Assembly (NCBI GenBank): GCA_009869945.1
Contig: WIXG01000493.1
Coordinates: forward strand, 1-47,580
Origin: Mesaphorura yosii
Taxonomy: Eukaryota; Arthropoda; Collembola; Poduromorpha; Tullbergiidae
Direction: 5' to 3'
DNA length: 47,580 nt
A model generated the notes under the pieces. It ran no database searches. It had not been told where the DNA came from and worked only from the letters and a program-made list of their open reading frames with translations. Positions 23,101 through 34,400 of this stretch are shown here, one piece after another. The position numbers and the translations under genes are program-made. The first letter of the stretch is position 1. Every line of letters begins with the position of its first letter.

Positions 23101-26100
23101 ACATGATTCATTCTATCGTCCTCAGTCCACATGGAATGACTTCGTATTATGACTTATGACATGACGAGCTCCTTCTTGTTTACATAGCCTTTGCTGTTTG
23201 ATGATGACTGACAGTACTAAGTACCAACAGTAGCTAGTTTACCTAAGAAGTGATTGTAGAATTAGCAAGACTATGAAATAACGCACTACATCTTCGCCTG
23301 CGACTGTCGTCAAGGTTTGAGTACTAAGTCAATTTATCATCGTTCACTTTATGTGTATGAGTCATTTGAACTTAAATAACAAAAATAATTTAGGAATTGT
23401 GAATGGTGTAACATGGAATTATACTTTTAGGTATCGACACCAAACTAACCATGGCATTCTGCTATTATCTCTCATTTTTCCTTCGTGTTAAAAATGAGTG
23501 TGGGATTTCCAATTCCAAGTTCTTAACCTTATATTTGGGTGCTCTCTGCTTAGCCGACCAAACACCGTCAAGTTGGATAATTTTATTAGAATTTTCTTAA
23601 AGACGAGCCTCAGCACTTAGGATTGAAAAGAGAATTCCAAAGCAAAGCAATTCTTGAAAATGCAGTGCTTGCAAAAGTAATACGGATAAAACGCTTGGAG
23701 GATTAAAATTCGAAATAAAACGTTTTGATTGTTTTCCAGTCATGTTCTTTTCCTTGTTGACATGCCAGGCCGTTTTTACAGTAGCCAGTTTTTCATGCAT
23801 TGCGCTGCTGTAATCTATAATAATAATTCGGTATGAATTCTTGTATGTTTGTCCGCCCCTTTTATTTGTATTTTCATTGGCCGATGCTTTTGTTAGGGTG
23901 TTGTCGTTCGTATGTATTTATATCGGTCAATAGTTTTTTACGATGTTGTCACTCCATGATTTTGTTAGGGTGTTGTCGCTTAATATTATTGTGAGGGTGT
24001 TGTCGGTTTTCTTAGGATGTTATCATTAATTACAGCAATGGATGTTGCCGCTCAATGACTTTGTTCATTTTGTTAGGGTGTCGACGTTGTTACCATCGGT
24101 GAATTCAGTTGTTTGTACTTACGTCACCATCATCATCATTTCGTTGTTTGTTTTATGTATGATTTGTTTGGATGTTGTTGATAATGCTTGAAAATCGTGA
24201 AACTGACATGTATTGAGTGCGTACTAATTCCTAGAGTATTGGTTTAGCATAGTTATATTTTACCAGATTTGGGTTTTTCGCAGTGAGTAGACAGCGACCG
24301 CGCAATTTGATTGAGCCGAACAGCTAGTACAATAATAATAGTCTCAATACGGCGCAGTTAAATGAGCCTGGACCAGCTCTAGCCCCCCAGACGTGACGAG
24401 TTTATTGAAACAGAAAATGCTGACGATTCTTTTATTGGCACTCAGCACATCCCTTCTGGCCCTGGCCAGCACGAATCGAGTAAACCTCCAGAATTGGAAG
24501 GGCTGCAGCGGTCATTAAAATTTGAGTTATCCTGTCGGTTTAAAGGCCATAGTTCGGCGATGGGAGTCATTCCCGTTCGCAGTTAACGGCAATTTTCTCC
24601 TAATTGCGCCAAGCAGGCTTCTGTGACGATGCTTAATGGCGCGCACTGAAAATGTTAAATGTTTGATTTGAACATTAGGTAGTTCTGGACCTGAGATTCG
24701 AATCCGACTAGATCATCGAACGCAACGCACACGGAGCACGTCGCCGTCATTAGGAGCACATACCTTCAACATGCTTGACAGATTAACTGCATCGCTGCTG
24801 CCATTTCCATTCCCGTTGCTGCTAATGGTGGCTGCTGGCTTTCTCTGATGACTCGTTGGCGTCTCTTCGTGACGTTTTGCCGTCGGTGTGCCAGCCTGAG
24901 CTTTCGTATGTCGTTTGCTCTCGTCTGGTAATGATGTGCTCGCTCCCGCTTGGTTCTTGATGCTGAGGTGATGTCGCATGCGTTCGTTAATGGCAGCCAT
25001 CCATTCATTGCGTTCTTCAAGTGTGTCTGCTGCGAAGTAGTAATCACGGTTCTGTAACATAAAATTATAGTGCATCATTAAACAATAAAGAGTGTAATGA
25101 CGTGACAGCGTTAGTATAGTCAAACTTGAATTGTTCAAAGATTTGCTCGTCCCTGGATTTGGTTTGGGTTGCAGATTGAATCCAATTCTAAGCGAATTGT
25201 TAAGAACACCAGGCTTTGTGGACATGGATGGAACGAGCGAATTCAGATTTGACCGAATAATGATAATGAGTACCATCTTCCATTGAAGCTCGACTTAAAA
25301 AAAACATTCGAACCTTTTCAAGAATCTCCGTTCATGTTTTCTCATGACGCTGAGATAAAAGTTGTTTTTCATTCATGGTAATGGAGAAAGTTTGCCTTCG
25401 CTTTTGCTTTCACTTTGCTCTACTCGGGAATCCGTTTTTCAGATCACTTCAACTAGCGCCATTCGTGCTATTCGCCATTCGCCGCTAGATTTCTTCAACT
25501 TATCAAAGAGTCATGCGCATTTTATCTTATATCGCAGTGGCAGTGCTTTAAAAAGATGAATTGACACTTTTGAAGTCATCCTGCCGCTGCTGATTTATTC
25601 GAAATGCCAAGAAATCAATTACTGCAGCTTTACGTTGCATGTTATGAAATAAAATAGATTTTATGCTGGCAATGACGAGCTTTTGTTTGGAGATCAGATC
25701 AAACGTGCAACTTGTGCTATGATGAATATCTTTTTCAGAAGAGCCAAAAAAGGTCCGTGGATGGTGGGGATGAAAGAAGAAAAGTAAAGAAAACGACCCG
25801 CCCGCTAAACATACATCAACACAGGTCCACAAGCGAAGTAATAATTTTAATGTACCATCCATGCTGTCGCTGGTTCCAGTGTTCTGTTCTTGTTATTTGA
25901 AGAAAATTGAGGTCTGCGGAGGACAGGCCAAGAAAAATGTAAACTGGTGCAGTACATTATGCGGAAAAGCAGCAGGGCATGGTACGACAGCGCCCAAAAG
26001 AGAGAAAGTGCAAAGAAATAAACCATTTTCGTCGGATATTAAATTGAAGATGATGATCTGAAAATATACGACGTAATACATTACACCGTAGCACAGCTAC

Positions 26101-29100
26101 ATTGTTGACTCTTCTCATGTGACGCGTTTGAAGTGTATTAAAATTGTACTAGGCAGGGCTAAAAATAACGGACAAGGCAAGACAGGGCAGCATTTACTGT
26201 CGTCATCCGTTCATTTCACGGCCTTGCAATTATTCTACCTTATTCGTCCATACGAACAGAGCAACCTTTGCAAAATTGTACAGTATGAAATGGTAAAATG
26301 TGAAACAGACTTACACTCTCGAAGAAACTCTTCCCCTCGCCTGTGCCAACGACAAACACGTTGATAACTTTTTTGGTGAGTCGCGTGGTGACTTCAGGTG
26401 ACGAGCATGTTGTGAAGTCATTCAGATCGACGAATCCCGCTGATTTCTCAGTTCCCTGACTTTCCTGTAATAAAAAGAGGAAAAGTCGAGCATGTCACGA
26501 ACACATTTCTCAAGTTGGGCCGGTTTATTAGAATAAGATTTTGATATCGCATTCAGCGAGCGCATGAATAAATAATTAACATTCTTCCACAGTTATCAGA
26601 AATGACGCCTAGTGAGCCGTCCATATACTGTAATTACATTACGCTCACAAAAACGCAATCATTTAGTTGTCCCGTGCGGAAGGCCAGAGTTCATTTTGTC
26701 GGTTTGATTTATGTGCATGGATCCGTAACCGCTCCTTTTCTTGACATGATGCTTTATGACGTGCACGCTTCCTACTGCCGTATTTGCAGCCCTTTCAGGT
26801 CTCAGCAGCGGGTCTCCGAGGAGGACTGGTGACACGAGATACATCATAAGAAATCTTTGAAAAATGGCTACAGTGTCGCCTGGTTGGAATGTACACTAAT
26901 GCACACTGGGGAAGATTTAACCTCCTGGCGCACATGCGCTGAGCATATGAACCCTTAATAGATATTTATTGCACCGAAAATGCAACCAGGATATTTCGTT
27001 TTGGAAAGCAGAGGTATCAAAATCATGCAATTCCAAGGAAAAATGAGTCCATGTCAGAGATCGAGATTAAAATAAAACTTTTGGAATCTGCCAAATTGAA
27101 AAGGGTAAAGAAGGTTTAGCAATCGAGTGCAAAAGGTGCTGTTTCTCTACTTGGACTTCCAAGTGGCAGGAGCATCTTTGCAAATAAGTCGGCTCAAGCA
27201 GGCTTTATCCTTTACAGGATGAAGATGGAGGTATCCCACTAAAGTCATTTTCTAATGACGGTTTGCTACACAAAGAACGCACGCGGCATGTATTTTGGTC
27301 TTCTCCCTTCTGAACTGCCGCTCTGGTGCTGGATCTTTCCTTCCATCGGCATAAAGCATGTCCCGTTCAATTTTTGTTGATATGTTGGATTTTCACTCGT
27401 TCATCTTCATTCTTTCTTTTCAAGTAAACTTCCATATATTTTCTGGCAGCCTTTCTCTCTCAGTCTCCCGTAAGCATTTCATACTGAGACCGCGCACATT
27501 GAGACAGAGAGCCGTCTATTTTTACACAATGCACGAGTTCCACTGGTGAAAAGAAACTAAATTGAACTAATAACGGTTTGAACCAGGCATTATATCATGC
27601 CATCGCTTTCTATTACAAAGTTTTGCAGACTGTGAGATCATTGCAATTTGTAAGGGATTAAATATCTCTTTTGGTTACGAGATTTACGAGAAAGCCATTC
27701 CCTACTTGGCAGTCTTGTTCAAAAAGCAAAATTAAAATACGATTTTGCTTTGCTCGAGCAAATGCCAAAGGTTTGAGTTGAATTTTGCCAAAATTAGAAA
27801 GCACGGCCAGAATTTTAGTGCCAGAAACGAAACAATACAATCACTCGACCAGACTTGGTACCTAGTCTGAATTGAGAAATTTCTGAAAAATCGTAAAAGA
27901 TGATTCCTGATTTTGCTTTGTTAAGAAGGCAATTCGTTTCAAAATGCTTAATCATAACTTTAAATAGAATTTAAAACGTGATAAAAATTCTGCATAGAAT
28001 TGGCTTGCCCGACAGATTTGTGGTATCAATCAAAATATGATAACGAGGCGAAAGTTGAATAGCGCTCTGGATAAAGCATCTCAAAGCGCTGCGCATCTGA
28101 CATGTGTACAATTATTCAGTATAATGGCCCCGTATTTCATCCACCGTATTACATTATTAAAGGAATAATATGGGAATTGCGCGATCACTTCAGAAACTTT
28201 AAACTTCCTTGCAGAGTTCAATGGAAATACTCATTTAAAATTTACGTTCCACCATGTGGCTAGTTCCAGCAGAAGAAATCCTTCAACTTTAATAAGTTCG
28301 CCTTATTTCTCCTGGCACGCCTTAGTTTGGCCTCTTTGAAGACATTTTCCTTAATAAAGATTATATTTTTGCAAGGTAAGGATTACCGAGATCCAGCTTA
28401 GAAGTAAGTAGGCGAGTGAACGAACCAACTTTTCTTTCGTTAATAAATTCCATCTTCCCCGAACACTTTATGAACATCGGAGCGCGAAGGCAGGTAAATA
28501 AAGTAAAAGTTGAAAGTCTCTTCTCTTCACTCTTTCCCGCATAAAAAACTTGATATATTTCCAGGCATGTTGGATGTGATCTAATCGATATTTGTAACAA
28601 GATGCATTCGGAATACAAAAGGAGAAGAAAGAAGATCGCGAACTCAAAGGCGGCTTAGCACCAACGCCAAGACAAGTGGAAAAAATTCGAATAAAAGATG
28701 AAAATCAACTTTGGAATAAATTTTCCGTGCTGTCGCCTAGAACTCTGCTAGTCTACTTTGTTCCCAAGATGCGCGGTTATAATGTCTACTTGCATATTAG
28801 CACCGGATATGATTATACAGTAAGCGTTTCATAGTAATCTTAAGAGGGGCTCTATGCTGAAATGCTGAACCTTGCCATTGCCACACATTTGTCTTGTAAA
28901 ATGGCTACTTCAAACTTTTTCGCATTTTCTCGATCTCCACTCTCCAGACATCTTGCATAATATTTACGGTAAGTTTGCTTTGGAAGATTTTGCATGAGAT
29001 TGGATCGACTTTTGGTAGACGCGATATCCTCTGACTTTGGTAGCGGGTCAATTCTGTCATATTTCAAAGGTGCGCATATGGCCAGAGCATCTCGCACGTA

Positions 29101-31481
29101 CGCAATCCTAGAAAGGCCGTAAATGTGTTCATTTTTCGAAGACTCCCAGAAGACCAAAGCCAGCAGTAGACACTGTCTAATTTATTTTACTGCCTCGCTC
29201 TACTCCGATTACTTTCTAATAAAGCGGCAACGGCCAAACTGGCGAAGGTATTAATAAAGCCAGCATTTGTTGATTAAAAACTTACTTCATTTTCAAAGTA
29301 GTAGAATTTGTTCTTGACCAAAAGGCAGTAGCGGTCCCTCCACGTGCCCACGTTCCAAATATTCCGCCCACTTAATTTCTTCAAATGTCCACATTTTTGA
29401 GCAAATGTCTTAAGTTCAGCTACGGATGGAATTGCGTTCTAAGGACACACAACATAAAATTGTCATATTAGCAGCAGTGTCGGCGTAACCAGCCGTTGGA
29501 ACGAGGAACATTCGCAAGGTGATAAAGAATTTTCCACTGAACCACCAGAACATTGCGTTTTATTATCATCCTGCATTTTCGCAGATACGAAGGGTTTTCC
29601 GCAGAGAATTTCATGCTCTTAGATTTTGGCATGAGCAATTTATTTGGAGGCTAGAGTGGAGTCCCAAGCAATTTAAATGCATGAGCCTAACCTGCAGTGC
29701 TCACAAGCAAAAACTTGTCATTTTCGCGAGAAAATAAACGACGTAGAATTGGTAGAATGCTGAAGAAATGCAAGCTCTTCAACCTTCATTAAACGGAAAA
29801 TTCTGTGCCCGTTTCCATCTAGCTCCAGCAATCCAGTAAAAATTCTAATCGCTAAGATAGACCCATGAGCGAGGAGCGCAAACTTGACCATTTTACTGTT
29901 TCAAACACGCACGGCACAGTAGAGAAAGAATTGATCTCATCATGAAAGCATTTATTGTAACAACTTCCAGAAGAATTTTAATCAGCACAACTGTCAGCGT
30001 TATTTGACATGGGATAAGCCCCGTCGACAGCAAATAGTCAAGTAGCACGTGCATATGCTTTCGCATCTCGAAATAGATTGTAGCCCGTGCACAAAGAATA
30101 TTTATTTAGTTATCATCACAGGAAAAGGAAATCAACCATGAAATTCAAAGCATTTCAAAACGACGACGACATTGTGCAATAACAATAACAAGAATCGTAG
30201 AATCACATCACTGCCATCACCGTCTCATCTCCCAGTGTCGCAGCTGAGTTTCTATATTGCTGAGCTCAGAGAATAGCTATCTATTGTGCCATGTTGTGTC
30301 GTAGCACAGCGCAGTGTACACAATTAAACGGCAAAATAATCATATTTGAAGGACCTTCTTTGTGACATTCAAATCAATAACAATAACAACATACACAATA
30401 ACAAAGATCACAATGATCAATGTGGCAGCAAAGCACTGCCGTGCGGATTCAGTAAATTCTTATACAACCACACCGACCTGAGTGAAGTAATATTATGGTT
30501 ATGTCTACCTTTTATGCTTTGCATGCACAGCACAATTTAATGCTAATTCCAGTCCATTCTATTTATATTTATACTTCACCGAAACCGCAGAACGGAAGTT
30601 TGACGGAGATTCTATCACACTGAGCCATTGCTATTATTTTAATAAGGAAATGAACCCAGTCTGGAAATAACACGGCTCCTTTGCGTAAGAAGTCGGAACC
30701 GAAATCGAATTTCAATTCGCCCTGCTCAGCCGTATTTGCTTTTTATATTTGAAGTCAACAGTCACCGGGCACCTTGAACTGCATTGCTAAAGGAATTCTT
30801 GTTTTAATATTATGGCAATAGTCGTCAGTTGTGCATTCCAGATTCCAAGCCGGAATTCCAGAGAATTCATAAATTACCATAAAGAGCAGCATAATAAAAT
30901 AAATATCGACGTGCCTGGAAATCCTGCTGCATTAATGCAATATTCAATTACTCCAGAACCGACGACAACGACAACGGTCTATGGCATCAGAGGCTTCATG
31001 GGTCTTCGTTTGGTTTAACCGTATTTAACGGCGCGGCCTGCCTCGTGAATCGTGATCGTGACTTCTATTCGACTGCTGCATCCTCTGTGTTGCTGAATTA
31101 TGGATATTTGTTGTGAATACGGGAGGAAAGAATTTGTCGGGTTCACGGGAGTAATGAATTTCTATTTCCTAATGGTAAATGTCAAATAAAGGCTAATAAG
31201 ATAAGTAATTTTAGGACCCCAAATCATACGGGAAGATCGACCGCGTTCCTAATTGATTCAATTACAGACCAGGCATTCGCAGTAGAAAAGTAGAAACTTA
31301 CGCCTTCACCAGTCGTCGCACTAGAATTCGAATTGTTCGTTGTGCAGGAAGTTTTAGCTGCTGTACACTGAAGATCTGTTGAGCTGTTATTGCTGCTGCT
31401 CTTCAGCTTGGAACCCTTGCCCACGGTCGGCGACGAAGTAATTGACGTAGGAAGATGTTTGCGTAAAATTGTGGATTCCAT
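17199..31481 (-). CDS. PH-domain coiled-coil protein, PLEKHO/CKIP-1-like
   Basis: Minus-strand coding exons: 31481-31302, 29438-29286, 26464-26315, 25051-24764, 22521-21653, 19493-18904, 18824-17950 and 17456-17199. All are GT-AG and phase-consistent, giving about 1120 residues. Residues 1-60 are Ser/Thr/Asn-rich. A PH domain spans about 68-187, built from three exons: CGHLKKLSGRNIW..TWRDRYCLL, then AGFVDLNDFTTC, then RDYYFAADTLEERNEWMAAIN with the invariant Trp. Its order of elements (DL.DF..C, a KK-containing loop, EE..EWM.AIN) fits PLEKHO1/2 best. Then comes a roughly 750-residue low-complexity linker (Ser, Asn, Gly, short acidic runs). Last is a heptad-like C-terminus (SLETLKHEIGAAKIEARQL... 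NNIERQINTIVK and NYNLLEEEAKNLVGYLKDV). PLEKHO proteins bind phosphoinositides and scaffold kinases and ligases at the membrane. Human members are only 409-490 residues, so the linker is unusually long. The family call is moderate; the PH domain is secure. Confidence 0.75.
19494..21652 (-). other. Intron of the PH-domain gene (2.2 kb)
   Basis: It runs from the unusual donor CT|GTAACC to gacag|A. It is AT-rich with no recognisable exon, mobile element or RNA gene. The donor lacks G at +5, but the phase joins exactly (CT+A). Confidence 0.5.
22522..24763 (-). other. Intron of the PH-domain gene (2.2 kb), holding a degenerate repeat
   Basis: Flanked by AAG|GTATGT and ccccag|AGT. Most is featureless AT-rich DNA, except for the degenerate GTTAGGGTGTTGTCG cluster, listed separately. 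Confidence 0.55.
23888..24090 (+). repeat. Degenerate repeat with core TTTGTTAGGGTGTTGTCG
   Basis: The core occurs nearly intact at about 23888, 23961 and (as TTAGGGTGTCGACG) 24068. Decayed versions are at 23991 (gtgagggtgttgtcgg) and 24011 (cttaggatgttatc). A second element, gatgttgycrctcmatgay, precedes the core at about 23942 and 24041. Spacing is irregular (20-72 bases), so it is not a clean minisatellite. The embedded TTAGG resembles the arthropod telomere unit but is not tandem. Confidence 0.6.
25052..26314 (-). other. Intron of the PH-domain gene (1.3 kb)
   Basis: Splits the PH domain between FFES and NRDYYF (AGT|GTAAGT ... ttacag|AAC, phase 0). Short open stretches inside it have no family resemblance. 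Confidence 0.55.
26465..29285 (-). other. Intron of the PH-domain gene (2.8 kb)
   Basis: Splits the PH domain between YYFENE and ESQGTE (GAA|GTAAGT ... ttacag|GAA, phase 0). It contains one open stretch of protein-like composition at 28852-29157 (minus), discussed under findings. Otherwise nothing assignable. Confidence 0.5.
29439..31301 (-). other. First coding-side intron of the PH-domain gene (1.9 kb)
   Basis: Runs from GAAGGC|GTAAGT to cttag|AAC, phase 0. It includes a small AAC/AAT-rich patch at 30371-30405. No gene is seen. Confidence 0.5.
30371..30405 (+). repeat. AAC/AAT-rich simple sequence
   Basis: A short imperfect run of caataacaataacaac type. A related patch (caataacaataacaag) lies at 30178-30192. 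This is ordinary microsatellite-like DNA. Confidence 0.5.
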
Positions 31482-34400
31482 TGTTCATTATTAAATTAAT
31501 ATAAAATTCAACTTTCAATTGTCCGAAGTTCACAATTGCAATAAAAAGGGCATTTCTCCCCAATCAATTCGTTTGTGTGAGACTTGTCTTGCCTCTGTCG
31601 GCGTTTTCTTTCCACATGTTTGCTTACTAGCAGAGAGGTACACTTGGATGTCTCATAAAAGTCATTCCATCATCGTCGATTGAAATCAGAAAATGTTTAC
31701 CGCCTCGGCATCCCGCTTGGCTTGTGCACGTAATTTGACGTATTTGATGTCGGCCTCAATAATAATACGATCGAAGTCAGGCACATAAAATTTGCTCAAT
31801 GATGCTTGCTGTTAGTTCATGAGTTTGATGACGTGTCTGAATCAGCAGTTCTTGCAGATGAATTCAAACCAGTTCAGGTCGGCGAATCGAAGTGCAGCAC
31901 TCTATAATAATAACTGTTTCCAGTTTATAGAAGTCCTTTCCGTTTCCGTCTACATTGCTTAAAGTTTAGAGTTCGTTGCTCGACGAGCTAGCTAAGAAAT
32001 TCATTCCACGGCACACCGTCCGTCTTGTCAACGTAATTTGTTCATATTTTCTTGTTTTGCTTCAATAGTAATGTTATTATTGCAATAATATGTAGTCGAC
32101 TGCGTAAGTTGCTTGTTTGTTTCTCCAGTCACGTTCTAAACACATTTCATTCTCGGAACGAGAAAGCTGCGAGGATGGGCGATAGACGCTGCTGCCTGCT
32201 GGAAAATCAATCTTCTATAATCTTTTCTCAAATAACTTCAGCCAAGTGGAACCTGGCGGAATACGGTGGTATTTTGCATTGGCAGCGTCAGCGTCCGAAT
32301 CTGAATACAATGTATAAACATTATTTAGAAATCCGATTTGCTCAAGAGTAGGCAACAACGAGTTTAGAGTTGTGAGAAAGCAAGCTGCACACTTGACTCA
32401 CTTTTCTGTGCGCTTAGCTGAAGCTTTGCCGAAACCCTTAAGAAATGCAAAAGTTGGAAATCCTTGAAAAAAGTTCAGGTTCAGCAAGTACGAAGAAATA
32501 TGAAGGACTAGGCCGTGCCTCGCCTGAACTTGAAGCACTGAACAAATACACTTTACACCGCGTCTTCATCTGCGTGTGGTTTTGGCAAACTTGGAGAATT
32601 TAATTCAAACGAATCAACAGCTGTTGATTACTGAAACCTACGACAGCTGGAAAGGTCAAATCACCAGCTCTACATTTCCTCCATTGATCGTTGCCGCACA
32701 TTTACTTCAAGAGTCGAAACGTTGAGTTTAGGAACCTTTCACTGAGGAATTACACTGAATATGTCAATTGTGGAATGTCTTCATAAATTGCAATTTAAAA
32801 TGTAGACCTATAACTATAATTGTCGTGAATGTGAATGGTACAGAGTTAGGAACTTGACTGGTGGTGAGTCTTGAACTTGATTATCGTGAGTCTCGACAAC
32901 CCAACTGAGAGTGCAATCGCTGTCGCCGTCTCAGGAAAGGGTTGATCTCGGAGGTCTGACGCACGAGCACGGGAAAGGGGAGATGAAGATTGTCTCCGAA
33001 GATTCACTTTCTAGCAGTCACCATTTCAGTCATAGTGCTTCAAAGTTAGATAAATACTTTCAGCAAATGATAAGGAACGTAAATAAGTACAGACACGAGG
33101 AAACAGACATGGACACATGTACTTGACTGCTGCGCTGGGACCCATTCGCGTTGGTGGTAAAGATAGACACCAAAGACCAAGACGAGACGAAGACGCGTGA
33201 GCGCTTCGTAGCGAGTTACAGGACCCAAGAGGAATGAATGATACTCGAAGTACGAGGCACGGGCACAAGCTGAATGTGTGTTCTTACTCGTATCTCTTGT
33301 TTATTAATATGAATTCATTACGAGGTACGACTTGGGCTTCTGTAAAAAATTTACGTGGTTCCTTTTTCGATAGCACAGCACAACAAGCATTTTATAATTA
33401 CTACTTGACTTCAGCTTCACGGTGCGTACAATAATGCAATCTGTTTCGTATTCGTACTTGCATGCTGAACTGATGCTGATGCTGAGTGATGGTTCATTCT
33501 TCTGAAATCATTTGATTTCCTATTTCCTCTTGACTTTGCAGTTTACAGGAGCAAGAGTAGGGACATTGTGTGCATTCACTGGAACGCTTGATAAAAAGCG
33601 ATCAAAGGAACTGTCTTCTGAAAAGTAAGTTGTGGGGTTGGAAGTGCGGAGAGAATTGAGTTGTCTGAATTTCAGGCCAGGATTTTGGTACAATAATAAA
33701 AGATGCTCCTTTCCATGTGTTTTCGCTATATATTTCCACGGTGGCGAACGTTCACATGGAGTGAACTTGCTTTTAATTATATTAGGTCGACGAGAAAGGA
33801 ATTCTCGGCTCGTGATCTTGACTGGATTAGTTCTTATTTATGAATTCATTACATTGTGAGGTCTTCTCGCCCGGCATTCGAGAATCGAGTCATGGAGTCC
33901 CACTTTGAATTGCTCTTTGGCCCATTTCATTCAAAAATTTTTATGAACTGGTAGCATCGTACTAAAATCTCATTATATCCTGCAGTGCAGCCATAAGTAA
34001 CGTGTAAACGAGTTTACAATGGCTTTCCAGCGCTGCGCGTAACGACTCATCTGTTCCTAATATGCAACTGTTGTCGTTCGTTCGTTCCGGTGACTCCCTT
34101 GTTTTCTTAACACCCCAAAATGTACAAAAATAAACTTCTCATTATAATAAACGGAAGTTTGGGAAAAAAAAACCGGAGACGAAGCGACGACGAAGACGAT
34201 TTCTTTCTTACTTCCATTCATCCAGCGAGAACGACGGCGACCAACAGGTCCATGCCCATTATTATTGCATTATTACTGCAGTGTGTGCCGACGTGCTTGC
34301 ACCCAAGTTCCGTCGTGGCACCCAGAGCAGAAGAAACAGTTACAGTGCTCAGTTGCACGCGACACATTTATCCAAGCTAATGTATGCGTTACACAGAGTT

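Noticed and set aside
32911..33126. 71-codon plus-strand open stretch with charged composition (ASKLDKYFQQMIRNVNKYR)
   Set aside because: Short, no domain, no flanking exons in phase that I could find. Chance cannot be excluded.
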